A DNA stretch of 64,000 bases from an uncultured Burkholderiales bacterium (GTDB taxonomy: Bacteria; Pseudomonadota; Gammaproteobacteria; Burkholderiales; Burkholderiaceae_C). The stretch covers positions 124,001-188,000 of the forward strand of contig CAISMH010000017.1 in assembly GCA_903886485.1 (NCBI GenBank), written 5' to 3'. The position numbers and the translations under genes are program-made. This document shows, piece by piece, positions 9,422 to 17,429 of this stretch. Below the pieces are notes generated by a model. It ran no database searches. It saw nothing but the letters and a program-made list of their open reading frames with translations, and was not told where the DNA came from. The stretch's first letter is position 1; every line of letters begins with the position of its first letter.

Positions 9422-10302
9422 TGACAGACGCTCTCCACCCGCTCGAACGCTTGGTGCAACGCGCTGAGGCTTTGATGGCGCGCATCGAACTGGTGCTACC
9501 CCAACCCATGGTCGAGCCGGATTGGTCGGCCAGCGTGGCGTTTCGTTATCGCAAGCGAAGCAATGGGCGTGGCGGCCTTGAGCCTGTGCGTCATGTCGCC
9601 AAACTGGGCTTGGCCGATTTGCAAGAAATTGACGGGCAGAAGGAAAAAATCCAACGCAATACCGAGCAGTTTGTGAAGGGCTTGCCTGCCAACAATGTGC
9701 TGCTTACGGGCGCGCGCGGTACAGGGAAATCCTCACTCATCAAAGCTTGCTTGAATGAATATGGGCCACAAGGTTTGCGTTTGATTGAGGTCGACAAAGA
9801 TGATCTGACCGATTTGCCCGACATCATTGAGTTGGTGTCAGAGCGACCAGAGAAGTTCATGATTTTTTGCGACGACCTGAGCTTTGAAGATGGCGAGCCC
9901 GGCTACAAAGCGCTCAAGTCGATCTTGGACGGTTCGGTTGCAGCAGCCACTCCGAATGTGTTGATCTACGCCACCAGCAACCGTCGTCATTTGTTGCCTG
10001 AGTACATGAAAGAAAACCTCACCTACACCCACACCGATGATGGAGAAGTTCATCCGGGCGAAGGTGTGGAAGAGAAAATTTCTCTGTCTGAGCGCTTTGG
10101 CCTGTGGGTGAGTTTTTATCCTTTCAGCCAAGACGAATATCTGACCATTGCCGCGCAGTGGTTGGCCTCGTTTGGGGTCAAGCCTGCTGAGATTGAGGCG
10201 GCTAAGCCTGAGGCCTTGGTGTGGGCGTTAGAGCGTGCCTCACGCAGCGGGCGTGTGGCGTATCAGTTTGCACGCGACTACGCGGGCAAGCACGCCGCTT
10301 AG
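9421..10302 (+). CDS. DUF815 family AAA-type ATPase
   Basis: A 293-aa ATP-binding protein of the DUF815 family, whose cellular role is not established. Walker A GARGTGKS lies at 97-104, Walker B is in FMIFCDDLSFE, and the arginine-rich sensor region includes YATSNRRHLLPEYM. The C-terminal third resembles an AAA lid (LSERFGLWVSFYPFSQDEYL). Its start shares one base with the argJ stop, so translation is probably coupled. The order argJ-DUF815-mutT is frequent in Comamonadaceae. Confidence 0.88.
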   Translation: MTDALHPLERLVQRAEALMARIELVLPQPMVEPDWSASVAFRYRKRSNGRGGLEPVRHVAKLGLADLQEIDGQKEKIQRNTEQFVKGLPANNVLLTGARGTGKSSLIKACLNEYGPQGLRLIEVDKDDLTDLPDIIELVSERPEKFMIFCDDLSFEDGEPGYKALKSILDGSVAAATPNVLIYATSNRRHLLPEYMKENLTYTHTDDGEVHPGEGVEEKISLSERFGLWVSFYPFSQDEYLTIAAQWLASFGVKPAEIEAAKPEALVWALERASRSGRVAYQFARDYAGKHAA

Positions 10303-10306
10303 ATCC

Positions 10307-10777
10307 GTGACTGAGGCTATGACACGCGTCGTCGATGCGGACCAACCGCGTAGTGCTGACCGAAGCTTGGTGCAAGTGGCTGTGGGTGTTTTGGTCGGAC
10401 CGGACGATAGTTTCTTGCTGACCAGTCGACCCCAAGGCAAGGCCTACGCTGGCTATTGGGAGTTTCCGGGCGGCAAGCTCGAAAAGGGTGAAACTGTTGA
10501 GCAAGCATTGCGGCGCGAGTTGCTAGAAGAAATCGGCATCACAGTGCATGACTGCACTTTGTGGAAAACCGAGCGCATTGACTACCCGCACGCTTTGGTA
10601 CAACTCAATTTTTGCAAAGTCACGCAGTGGACGGGTGCCTTGCAAATGTTGGAAGCGCAGTCGTTTGCATGGCAACAGTTACCCGTTTCGGTGAGCCCTG
10701 TATTGCCAGGCACAGTGCCGGTGCTCGCATGGTTGGCCAAAGAACGCGGATTTGAGGCTGCGACACACAGCGCTTGA
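10307..10777 (+). CDS. mutT: MutT-like Nudix hydrolase (8-oxo-dGTP diphosphatase)
   Basis: A Nudix pyrophosphatase that most likely removes 8-oxo-dGTP from the nucleotide pool. The full Nudix box is present (G56, E62, R70, E71, E74, E75, G77 in the pattern Gx5Ex7REUxEExGU), preceded by VAVGVLV and the YWEFPGGK strand. GTG 10307, four bases after the stop of the DUF815 gene, gives 156 aa; ATG 10319 is an alternative. A longer frame back to 10235 would overlap the DUF815 gene by 68 bp and is unlikely. The assignment to MutT rather than another Nudix enzyme rests on length and on neighbours yacG, zapD and coaE. Confidence 0.87.
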   Translation: MTEAMTRVVDADQPRSADRSLVQVAVGVLVGPDDSFLLTSRPQGKAYAGYWEFPGGKLEKGETVEQALRRELLEEIGITVHDCTLWKTERIDYPHALVQLNFCKVTQWTGALQMLEAQSFAWQQLPVSVSPVLPGTVPVLAWLAKERGFEAATHSA

Positions 10778-10791
10778 TCTGCAAGAGGGGT

Positions 10792-10992
10792 TTATTGCAG
10801 GGGCGTGTTTTCGAAGTCGGCATCGTCTTGCGGTGTTTGATCCGGCAAGCGGTGCTCTTCATTGGCCCAAGCGCCTAAGTCGATATTGCGACAACGCTCG
10901 CTACAAAACGGGCGATATGCGTTGGCGGGCTCGTAGCGACTGGGCCCCCCGCATTGGGGGCAAACAACAAAACGGACCTCAGAATGACTCAT
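10792..10992 (-). CDS. yacG: DNA gyrase inhibitor YacG, zinc-finger protein
   Basis: A 66-aa zinc protein with the YacG pattern CPQC (C11, C14) and CSERC (C30, C34), followed by DLGAWANEEHRLP. In E. coli YacG binds the GyrB tail and inhibits gyrase. ATG 10992 (MSHSE) follows an AGGG-containing ribosome site; a longer frame to 11010 would overlap zapD by 10 bp. It is the last gene of the leftward block coaE-zapD-yacG. Confidence 0.9.
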   Translation of the reverse strand: MSHSEVRFVVCPQCGGPSRYEPANAYRPFCSERCRNIDLGAWANEEHRLPDQTPQDDADFENTPLQ

Positions 10993-11000
10993 GGCCCTAA

Positions 11001-11753
11001 CTAAACGCAAAGAGCCATTTCAAAGGACACATCGTCGGTGCTGTGTTGCAAACGACCATCGCCATCTTGTCGCATCATGCGCACCCAAATCATCAGGCGG
11101 TTGCCGCTGATCTCAGGGATGAAACCCAAAGATGGATCAACTGCAACACGCATCAGTTGGAACTTGCCTTGAGCCAAAGACTGCTGGAACTGCCCGCCCA
11201 TGGCCATCATTTTTTGGGTTGTTCCTGTGTCGCGCATCAAGGAGAGCAGCAAATTCACCGAATCTCGCATGGGTTGAAATACTTCGAACCAACGCAGGAT
11301 ATCGGCGCGGCGTAGGTCTGGGCTTTGCTGCTGCCAAGCGTGATAGGCGGGCAAATCAAAAGAGCAAGTGCCACCCGGAATCGCCACGCGATTACGCAAA
11401 GCAGAAAGCCATTCGTTGTCCGTGATGTTTTGACCAATCTTCCCCATGGCCCCATTCAGACCATTGAAGCAATGGTCAATGTTGTCGAGCAGCTGTTGCA
11501 AGGCTGTTTCAGAGACTGAGGGGTTGCCACGCAAAGAATTGAATTGTTGCTTGTGACGCTCTAAGTCTTTCAGAACATCGGATTTGAGGTCAGTCCGCCC
11601 CCCAGCTTCGACCAGCTCAAATAAGGTGGTGAGTGCAAAGTGGTTGTCAACGGCATGGTTGCGCGATGTCAACTCTTCAAAACGCTGAAACAGGTGTTCC
11701 AAGCGCAGATAGGTGCGCACACGTTCGTTGAAGGGATGTTCGTAAAGAATCAC
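11001..11753 (-). CDS. zapD: cell division protein ZapD
   Basis: ZapD (formerly YacF, DUF1342) cross-links FtsZ filaments at the division ring. The 250-aa protein begins ILYEHPFNERVRTYLRLE, the family's hallmark, has a helical N-terminal domain, and a beta-rich C-terminal domain with GLNGAMGKIGQNI and RVAIPGGTCSFDLPAYHAW. It lies 75 bp downstream of coaE and directly before yacG, as in most beta- and gammaproteobacteria. Confidence 0.94.
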   Translation of the reverse strand: MILYEHPFNERVRTYLRLEHLFQRFEELTSRNHAVDNHFALTTLFELVEAGGRTDLKSDVLKDLERHKQQFNSLRGNPSVSETALQQLLDNIDHCFNGLNGAMGKIGQNITDNEWLSALRNRVAIPGGTCSFDLPAYHAWQQQSPDLRRADILRWFEVFQPMRDSVNLLLSLMRDTGTTQKMMAMGGQFQQSLAQGKFQLMRVAVDPSLGFIPEISGNRLMIWVRMMRQDGDGRLQHSTDDVSFEMALCV

Positions 11754-11827
11754 GCGGAAAAACGAGTCAAGGGTGAACTTTTGTAATTGGCAAGATCATA
11801 ACCGTTTGCAAGCGCCCTTTGCCCGCT

Positions 11828-12451
11828 TCAAGGCAACCGAATAGGCAAAGTAGCGACAAGCTTTTCCAAGGAGTGCAACGACTGTTGATCGTTGAAAATC
11901 ACCCAGTCTGCCGCGGCCAGTCGTTGGACTCTTGAGGCTTGGGTACCCATGATGTTCTCGATGGTTTCCTGGCTGAGCTGGCTGCGTGCCATGACCCGTT
12001 GAATTTGGGTCTCTTCATGGCAATCAACAACCAAGACACGGTCAACTTGTGTGCGCCAACGACCAGATTCCACCAGCAGCGGCACGTCAAACACAATGGT
12101 CTTGTAGCCTGCTGCCACTGCGGCATTGGCTTGGCGTTGCGTTTCGCTTGCGACCAAGGGATGAATGATGGCTTCAAGTTGTTGTTTGGCCAATGGCAGG
12201 TTGAAGATATGGGCCCGCATGCGGTCACGATCTAGCGCGTTGTCTTGTGTGACAAAGTCCGTGCCAAAAGTTTTTGCAATGGCTGCCATGGCCTCACCAT
12301 TTGCCCCTGTGAGATTTCTTGCGATGGCGTCGGCATCGACCAAGCATGCACCGCGTTTCACAAGCATGCCGGCCACGCTGCTTTTTCCGCTGCCAATGCC
12401 GCCCGTGAGTCCTAAGCGAAGTAGGCCGCCTACCTGTGTGTGTGGAATCAT
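11828..12451 (-). CDS. coaE: dephospho-CoA kinase
   Basis: CoaE catalyses the last step of coenzyme A synthesis, phosphorylating the 3' hydroxyl of dephospho-CoA. The 207-aa P-loop kinase has GGIGSGKS at 17-24, the DADAIAR segment that binds the substrate, and the family motifs HPLV and VFDVPLLVESG. It is 21 bp downstream of the pilD stop on the same strand. The pilBCD-coaE-zapD-yacG order is widely conserved. Confidence 0.95.
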   Translation of the reverse strand: MIPHTQVGGLLRLGLTGGIGSGKSSVAGMLVKRGACLVDADAIARNLTGANGEAMAAIAKTFGTDFVTQDNALDRDRMRAHIFNLPLAKQQLEAIIHPLVASETQRQANAAVAAGYKTIVFDVPLLVESGRWRTQVDRVLVVDCHEETQIQRVMARSQLSQETIENIMGTQASRVQRLAAADWVIFNDQQSLHSLEKLVATLPIRLP

Positions 12452-12472
12452 GGGGCTAAGTCTATGTAAAAA

Positions 12473-13270
12473 CTACCAACCTAACCCCGTGAGCAAGGGG
12501 TCGATGCCGATCGCCGCGATCAATAAGCCAGCAGCAGCGAGAAAAGGTCCAAACGGCACATAGCCGTCTGGACCTAACTTGTGGGTGAATTTGAGTGTCA
12601 AGCCAAATACAGCACCACCCAAACTAGCCAAGATCAGCAAGGGGATCAAAGGCAATGGCCCAAGCCAAGCACCGAGGCCTGCCAGCAATTTGAAATCACC
12701 CGCACCCATGCCCTGTTTGCCCGTGATGCGCTCAAACAGCGTGGCAACAGACCACAAGATGCTGTACCCAGAGACGGCACCCCAAACAGCTTGGTCCACG
12801 CCCAATGCAATCCAGCCACTGGTGCTGGCGATCAATCCCCCCCATACCAGTGCTTGAGTTAAGTCATCGGGTAGCAGTGTGGTTTGCCAATCAATCACAG
12901 CCAAAGCGAACAGGGTTGTGGCAAATATGGCCCAGCAAAGCGCCGAGAGATTGAATCCCCAGTGCCATGCGCATGCGACCCACACCAAGCCTGTGATCAA
13001 TTCAATCCATGGGTAGAGCGGACTGATAGTCGACTTGCAAAAACCACAGCGTCCCTTCAGCCACATGAAGCTCAACAAAGGAATGATGTGACTTGTTTTT
13101 AGTGGAGTGTGGCATTGAGGGCAGTGCGAGGCGGGCCACCACAGGTCAAAGCGAGGGCTCGCGTGTTTGCCCTCATCATCTGCCATGACCATGCGCGGCA
13201 AGCGATAAATCACGACATTCATAAAACTGCCAAGCATGAGGCCCAAGCCGAATGCGAGTAGCCAATTCAT
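12473..13270 (-). CDS. pilD: type IV prepilin peptidase / N-methyltransferase PilD
   Basis: PilD is the membrane aspartyl protease that trims the leader of type IV pilins and pseudopilins and methylates the new N-terminus. The 265-aa protein has the cytoplasmic zinc domain with two CxxC pairs (C50/C53 and C75/C78). Its two catalytic aspartate regions are DWQTTLLPDD (127-136) and GAGD (D192). About seven hydrophobic helices follow the domain. It overlaps pilC by 4 bp. No pilin gene is in the window, so its substrates lie elsewhere. Confidence 0.95.
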   Translation of the reverse strand: MNWLLAFGLGLMLGSFMNVVIYRLPRMVMADDEGKHASPRFDLWWPASHCPQCHTPLKTSHIIPLLSFMWLKGRCGFCKSTISPLYPWIELITGLVWVACAWHWGFNLSALCWAIFATTLFALAVIDWQTTLLPDDLTQALVWGGLIASTSGWIALGVDQAVWGAVSGYSILWSVATLFERITGKQGMGAGDFKLLAGLGAWLGPLPLIPLLILASLGGAVFGLTLKFTHKLGPDGYVPFGPFLAAAGLLIAAIGIDPLLTGLGW

Positions 13271-14481
13271 GCCACTTGCCCGAGTTGAAAAATAGGAAGA
13301 TACAAAGCCATCACCAAGCCACCAATGAACACCCCTAACACCACCATGATGAAGGGCTCCATGAGTGTAGACAGTCTCGAGACGGCATGATCGACTTCAC
13401 GTTCGTAGTATTCGGCAGTTTTTATAAGCAAATGGTCCAGTGCGCCAGACTCTTCTCCGATGGCGCACATTTGCCCGACCATAGGAGGAAATATTCCCTC
13501 TATGCCTGCCAATGCGTGCGAGAGGGAGACGCCTCGTATCAGTTGTGCTTGGATTGATAGCGTTGCAGCTTGGAATATGTGATTGCCCGTGACACCTTGG
13601 GCGGCTTCCAAAGCTTCAGTGAGTGGAACGCCTGCGCCAAATAAAGTAGCCAGGGTCCGTGTCCAGCGAGCTGTGCAGACATGTCGAATCAGTTCGCCTG
13701 CCATTGGCGTGCGCAGCAAAAGACGATGAAGCGAGCGTTGCCAAGTGATGCGTTGTTTCACCAGTCGGCGTCCCCACCATGCAGCACCAGTGCAAATCGC
13801 GAGGAAAGTCAAACCATGCCGCTGACAGTTCTCGCTGAGCGCAATGACCAGTTGTGTCAGCCAAGGCAATTCAGCACCAAATGACGCAAAGGTATTTTGG
13901 AAGGCAGGAACTACAAAAACCAAAATGAGCGTCAGCACTGCTATTGCAATCACAAGAATGGCGGCGGGATAAAGCAGTGCTGAGCGGACGCTTGCTTTGA
14001 GTGCTTGTGTCTTTTCAAGGTGATGTGCCAACCGATCAAGCACCACATCTAGCATGCCAGCTAATTCTCCAGCTGCGACCAAGTTGCAATAGAACTCATC
14101 GAATACTTTGTATGGCCTGAGTGCGGTGTTCAATGCAGCCCCACTTTCAATTTGCGCATGGATATTGCGAATAACTTTTTTCAGATCGTTGGAGGGAAGA
14201 CCCTTGTCAAGAATATCGAAGGACTGAAGCAACGGCACACCTGCATGCAACAGTGTGGCCAATTGACGCGTGATTTGGCAGACTTCTCTTGGGTGAATAT
14301 TGAGGTCTCGCTTCGGTCTGAGCCACGGTGGTAAATCTACTAGGTATTGAATGCGCGTGGCTCGGATCCGCTGCTGGCGTAGCCTTGCAGAGACTTCGTC
14401 TTTGCTGTTGGCCTGCATTTCGCCACGCAAACCCATGCCTCGACGATCATTGCCTGACCAAGCGTAGCGATGTTTAGCCAT
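13267..14481 (-). CDS. pilC: type IV pilus inner-membrane platform protein PilC (GspF family)
   Basis: PilC is the platform protein that couples the PilB motor to pilin assembly. The 404-aa protein has two GspF domains: the first with ICQITRQLATLLHAGVPLL and the second with RWTRTLATLFGAGVPLTEAL. Each is followed by a membrane helix pair, and a last helix near FIMVVLGVFIGGLVMALYLPIF closes the chain. The length is normal for the family. It overlaps pilB by 8 bp and pilD by 4 bp, indicating a tightly coupled operon. Confidence 0.94.
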   Translation of the reverse strand: MAKHRYAWSGNDRRGMGLRGEMQANSKDEVSARLRQQRIRATRIQYLVDLPPWLRPKRDLNIHPREVCQITRQLATLLHAGVPLLQSFDILDKGLPSNDLKKVIRNIHAQIESGAALNTALRPYKVFDEFYCNLVAAGELAGMLDVVLDRLAHHLEKTQALKASVRSALLYPAAILVIAIAVLTLILVFVVPAFQNTFASFGAELPWLTQLVIALSENCQRHGLTFLAICTGAAWWGRRLVKQRITWQRSLHRLLLRTPMAGELIRHVCTARWTRTLATLFGAGVPLTEALEAAQGVTGNHIFQAATLSIQAQLIRGVSLSHALAGIEGIFPPMVGQMCAIGEESGALDHLLIKTAEYYEREVDHAVSRLSTLMEPFIMVVLGVFIGGLVMALYLPIFQLGQVA

Positions 14482-15706
14482 GGGTTGTGAGGGACATCAC
14501 CTCATCCACGCTGGTCACGCCAGATAAAACCTTTAACCAACCGGCTTGTCTGAGTGTGCGTATGCCTTCCGTGGCTGCTTGCGCGGCCAAGGCTTGCGTG
14601 TCGTGGTCGCGGAGTATGAGGGCTTGCATGGCATCGCTGATGGGCATGACTTGGTAAATACCAACGCGCCCTTTGTAACCCTTGTCGCAATTGGCGCAAC
14701 CAACGGCTTTGTACAACTTGTTGCCTGTGCTCGAGTGCTCGGCCATGTATTGAATGTCTTGCGGATGGAGGGCGCTCAGCGTGGACTCGGCTTGATCATC
14801 TGTCATGACATCTTTGCATTGCTCGCACAGGCGACGAATCAAACGTTGTGCTGTGATGAGGCTGACGCTGGCAGCCACATTGAATGAAGAAACCCCCATG
14901 TGATGCAACCGCGCTAAGGTGCTGGGTGCATCATTTGTATGCAGGGTAGATAAAACCAGATGGCCTGTTTGAGCAGCTTGAATCGCGATCTCTGCTGTTT
15001 CAAGGTCCCGAATTTCGCCAATCATGATGATGTCTGGATCTTGACGCAGCAGCGCACGCAGCGCGGTGGCGAACGTCAATCCTGCTCGTTCATTGATATT
15101 GACTTGATTGGCGCCTGGTAGGTGAATCTCTGACGGGTCTTCAACTGTTGAGATATTCACCTCTGTCTGGTTGAGTAACTCTAGACAGCAGTAAAGCGAC
15201 AAGGTCTTTCCAGCCCCTGTGGGCCCCGTCATCAAAATCAGGCCATGAGGTCGCTTGAGTGATTGGATTAATTTTGTGCAGTCATCTTGCTCATAACCAA
15301 GCGTGGCGAGGGCTGGTCTGGTGCGCGAAAAATTCAAAATACGAACTACTATTTTTTCCCCGTGCAACGTGGGTAAAGAGCTGACACGCAAGTCAACGAT
15401 TTGACCTTTGTACGCATATTGAATTCGGCCATCTTGTGGCACGCGTTTTTCTGCAATATCCATCCGCGCCAAAACCTTCAAACGCGAAACAACAGAATCT
15501 CGCAAGCTGAGTGCAGGGGTGGCTGCAATCTGCAATTGCCCGTCAATGCGAATGCGAACACGAAAGTAGTCCTCGCCACTTTCGACATGAATGTCAGAAG
15601 CAAGCTGCTCCAGGGCGTGATGGAGCAATTGATCTAGCGTTTGAACTGCAGATCCGTCGGATGCTGCCTGAGGCAGGGTGCGAGCCAAAGTCATCGGAAT
15701 CCCCAT
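14474..15706 (-). CDS. pilB: PilB/GspE-type ATPase, short form
   Basis: The motor ATPase of type IV pilus extension or of a type II secretion-like machine. The 410-aa protein has an N2-like domain, Walker A GPTGAGKT (161-168), the Asp box, Walker B DPDIIMIGE (about 223-231), the His box STLHTND, and a tetracysteine zinc site (C294, C297, C337, C340). Most PilB proteins have about 560-580 residues; the N-terminal 150-170 residues (the c-di-GMP-binding MshEN/N1 region) are absent here. No in-frame remnant lies in the 177 bp up to the HU gene. ATG 15694 is an alternative start. It may be a compact PilB or a HofB-like enzyme. Confidence 0.85.
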   Translation of the reverse strand: MGIPMTLARTLPQAASDGSAVQTLDQLLHHALEQLASDIHVESGEDYFRVRIRIDGQLQIAATPALSLRDSVVSRLKVLARMDIAEKRVPQDGRIQYAYKGQIVDLRVSSLPTLHGEKIVVRILNFSRTRPALATLGYEQDDCTKLIQSLKRPHGLILMTGPTGAGKTLSLYCCLELLNQTEVNISTVEDPSEIHLPGANQVNINERAGLTFATALRALLRQDPDIIMIGEIRDLETAEIAIQAAQTGHLVLSTLHTNDAPSTLARLHHMGVSSFNVAASVSLITAQRLIRRLCEQCKDVMTDDQAESTLSALHPQDIQYMAEHSSTGNKLYKAVGCANCDKGYKGRVGIYQVMPISDAMQALILRDHDTQALAAQAATEGIRTLRQAGWLKVLSGVTSVDEVMSLTTHG

Positions 15707-15790
15707 GGAATGGATGAAGATTTTTAGTCAATGGCCCAACCCCAAGAAGGGGCTCAAATTACAAAGTTGTCATCCGAGCTGCGCCTTCAA

Positions 15791-15810
15791 AATACGCCAA
15801 TTGGCGTATT
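15791..15810. repeat. perfect 20-bp palindrome upstream of the HU gene
   Basis: AATACGCCAATTGGCGTATT is its own exact reverse complement. It lies 74 bp before the HU start in the 177-bp pilB-HU divergent gap. The right half begins TTGGCG, which could overlap a -35 box, so a protein operator is plausible. The regulator is unknown. Confidence 0.75.
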
Positions 15811-15843
15811 CTTCATGCCTGTAATTTTAAGTAAACTGCTCAA

Positions 15844-15858
15844 ATCAGCATTGCTGAT
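15844..15858. repeat. 7-bp inverted repeat in the HU leader
   Basis: ATCAGCA and TGCTGAT flank a single T, ending 25 bp before the GTG start of the HU gene. It is a second dyad 33 bp downstream of the 20-bp palindrome. It may be a further operator half-site or a weak leader hairpin; no function is shown. Confidence 0.4.
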
Positions 15859-15883
15859 AAAAATCAACAATAGGAACAACAAC

Positions 15884-16156
15884 GTGAACAAGACAGAACT
15901 CATTGAGCACATCGCAAGTAAATCTGACATCTCTAAAGCAGCCGCCACACGCGCACTCGCTTCCATTATTGATGCGGTCAAAAAGACACTCAAAAAAGGC
16001 GACACCGTGACTTTGGTTGGTTTTGGTACTTTCAGTGTGAGCAAACGTGCAGCACGCACAGGCCGTAACCCACGTACCGGCGCCGCTTTGAAAATCAAAG
16101 CTGCCAAGGTGCCACGTTTCAAGCCAGGCAAGGGTTTGAAAGATGCGTTGAATTGA
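15884..16156 (+). CDS. hupB: HU family nucleoid DNA-binding protein
   Basis: A 90-aa HU protein that bends and compacts DNA as a dimer. The helical N-terminal half ([20 protein letters not shown]) is followed by the beta-arm core [21 protein letters not shown], with the arm-tip proline, and the closing helix [10 protein letters not shown]. The start is GTG 15884 after TAGGAAC; a frame reaching back to 15731 has no similarity. It is preceded by two dyad symmetries and followed by a terminator, so it is a single-gene unit next to an H-NS gene. Confidence 0.94.
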   Translation: MNKTELIEHIASKSDISKAAATRALASIIDAVKKTLKKGDTVTLVGFGTFSVSKRAARTGRNPRTGAALKIKAAKVPRFKPGKGLKDALN

Positions 16157-16181
16157 TATTCGATTTAAATCAATTTAATAA

Positions 16182-16207
16182 AAGTCCGCTCAATGCGGGC
16201 TTTTTAA
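16182..16207 (+). terminator. terminator after the HU gene
   Basis: AGTCCGC and GCGGGCT (one G/T pair) enclose TCAAT and are followed by TTTTT. It separates the HU gene from the H-NS gene. Confidence 0.7.
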
Positions 16208-16266
16208 TTTCCGCAAGTATGTTTAAAATAAGGGCGTTTTTTTAACCTATTGAATAGGAACATTTC

Positions 16267-16644
16267 ATGGCACGTATTACCGTCGCAAATCAACTCGCAG
16301 CTATTCGTAAGCAGCGTGAACTCTTAGATAAAAAAGAGCAGGCTTTAAAAACTAAATCGCATGACAAAGTTTTGGTGAAAATTATCGCGCTTGCCAAAGA
16401 AGCTGGATTAACGGTCGGGGACATTACAAAAGCAATGGGTGCTGTTAAATCAGTTAAGAATTCGAAAACACCCAAAGTTACCAAAAAAGGCGCGTTAGCA
16501 GGCAAGAAGGTTGCCCCCAAATACCGCAATCCGGCCAATCCAGAACAAACTTGGACCGGCCGCGGCGTTTCGCCAACTTGGGTTCAAGCTTTGAAAGCTG
16601 CCGGTACATTGGACGCAGCTTTAATTGTTCAATCTGCTGCTTAA
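16267..16644 (+). CDS. H-NS family nucleoid-associated protein
   Basis: A 125-aa H-NS-type protein that probably binds AT-rich DNA and silences it. The N-terminal half is a coiled-coil-like dimerisation region (AAIRKQRELLDKKEQALK). A lysine-rich linker is followed by the C-terminal DNA-binding domain with KYRNPANPEQTWTGRGVSP, the betaproteobacterial form of the H-NS loop, and a trailing tryptophan helix. It has its own leader with AGGAAC before the ATG and lies directly after the HU gene, so two nucleoid proteins sit side by side. Confidence 0.9.
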   Translation: MARITVANQLAAIRKQRELLDKKEQALKTKSHDKVLVKIIALAKEAGLTVGDITKAMGAVKSVKNSKTPKVTKKGALAGKKVAPKYRNPANPEQTWTGRGVSPTWVQALKAAGTLDAALIVQSAA

Positions 16645-16669
16645 TTCACTCAACCGCCGAGGCCGCATC

Positions 16670-16996
16670 ATGAGTCGTTTGAAATATTTGGCGTTCAGCT
16701 TGGCGCTGGTTGGTTTTGTCGTTGTGGCGAAACCAATTGGTGACTATCCTTCCATCCACGTCAGTGAGCTGCCAGATCCTTTGCGGTCTGTGTGGAAAGA
16801 GCTCAAACCTGAAATGAATGAAATGAGCCATTGCGCCGCTGCATTTGATAGCCATTCCGATGGCGAGAAGATGGCTTTTCGCTGCTCAATTCACATCAAA
16901 ATGTCAGCTGAAGGCGAGCGTCGGGCGATGCGCTATTGCGAGGAAAAACGCGTAGAAAAAGATATCAAAATGCCCTGCAAATTAGTCGAAGAATAA
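16670..16996 (+). CDS. small secreted protein of unknown function
   Basis: A 108-aa protein that I do not recognise. It starts at ATG 16670 after GAGG and begins with a probable Sec signal peptide (SRLKYLAFSLALVGFVVVA). The predicted mature part is about 88 residues with four cysteines (in SHCAAAF, FRCSIH, RYCEEK and MPCKLV), which could form two disulfides in the periplasm. A frame reaching back to 16625 would overlap the H-NS gene and lacks a ribosome site. It is 25 bp after the H-NS gene and could be co-transcribed with it. Confidence 0.6.
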   Translation: MSRLKYLAFSLALVGFVVVAKPIGDYPSIHVSELPDPLRSVWKELKPEMNEMSHCAAAFDSHSDGEKMAFRCSIHIKMSAEGERRAMRYCEEKRVEKDIKMPCKLVEE

Positions 16997-17012
16997 TAAA
17001 ACCTGTGTGCCT

Positions 17013-17414
17013 TTAATGCACCAAGTTTAATTTCTGCATGATCTGCTGGGTCGCCTGAATAATCGGCCTGGCAGCTTCTGCTAACAAATCGGGGTCTGTG
17101 GATTGATGTGCCCATTGGTCAGCACGGTCTAGGATTAAATAAAAATCGTCCATATTGCCAATTTCAAAAGTTTCGTCTTTTGCTTTCATGATTTCTAGCA
17201 ACGTTATATAGCCTAGAAAATATAAGGCAAACATCAAAGAGATAGACGCGTTTTGAGATAGTCCATAGCCATCCACTAATTCAGCAAACATTTCACGAAT
17301 CGTATCGATCGTGATAATTTCATTTGGACTAAATTTAAATTCAGCTTGAAAGCAATCGCAGGCAATATCCCATTGCTGAATGCTGTCGGTATAGGGTTTG
17401 TCTAAATCGTGCAT
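17013..17414 (-). CDS. hypothetical acidic helical protein
   Basis: A 133-aa protein without a family that I recognise. It is acidic, probably all-helical and soluble, with aromatic-rich segments (FALYFLGYITLLEIMKA and DDFYLILDRADQW). Codon use looks more AT-rich than in its neighbours (many AAA, ATT, AAT), which hints at later acquisition. It lies 15 bp downstream of ispB on the same strand and converges with the small secreted-protein gene. It might be an ispB operon member in related strains or a local insertion. Confidence 0.6.
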   Translation of the reverse strand: MHDLDKPYTDSIQQWDIACDCFQAEFKFSPNEIITIDTIREMFAELVDGYGLSQNASISLMFALYFLGYITLLEIMKAKDETFEIGNMDDFYLILDRADQWAHQSTDPDLLAEAARPIIQATQQIMQKLNLVH

Positions 17415-17429
17415 TCGGTTGGTCTTTGG

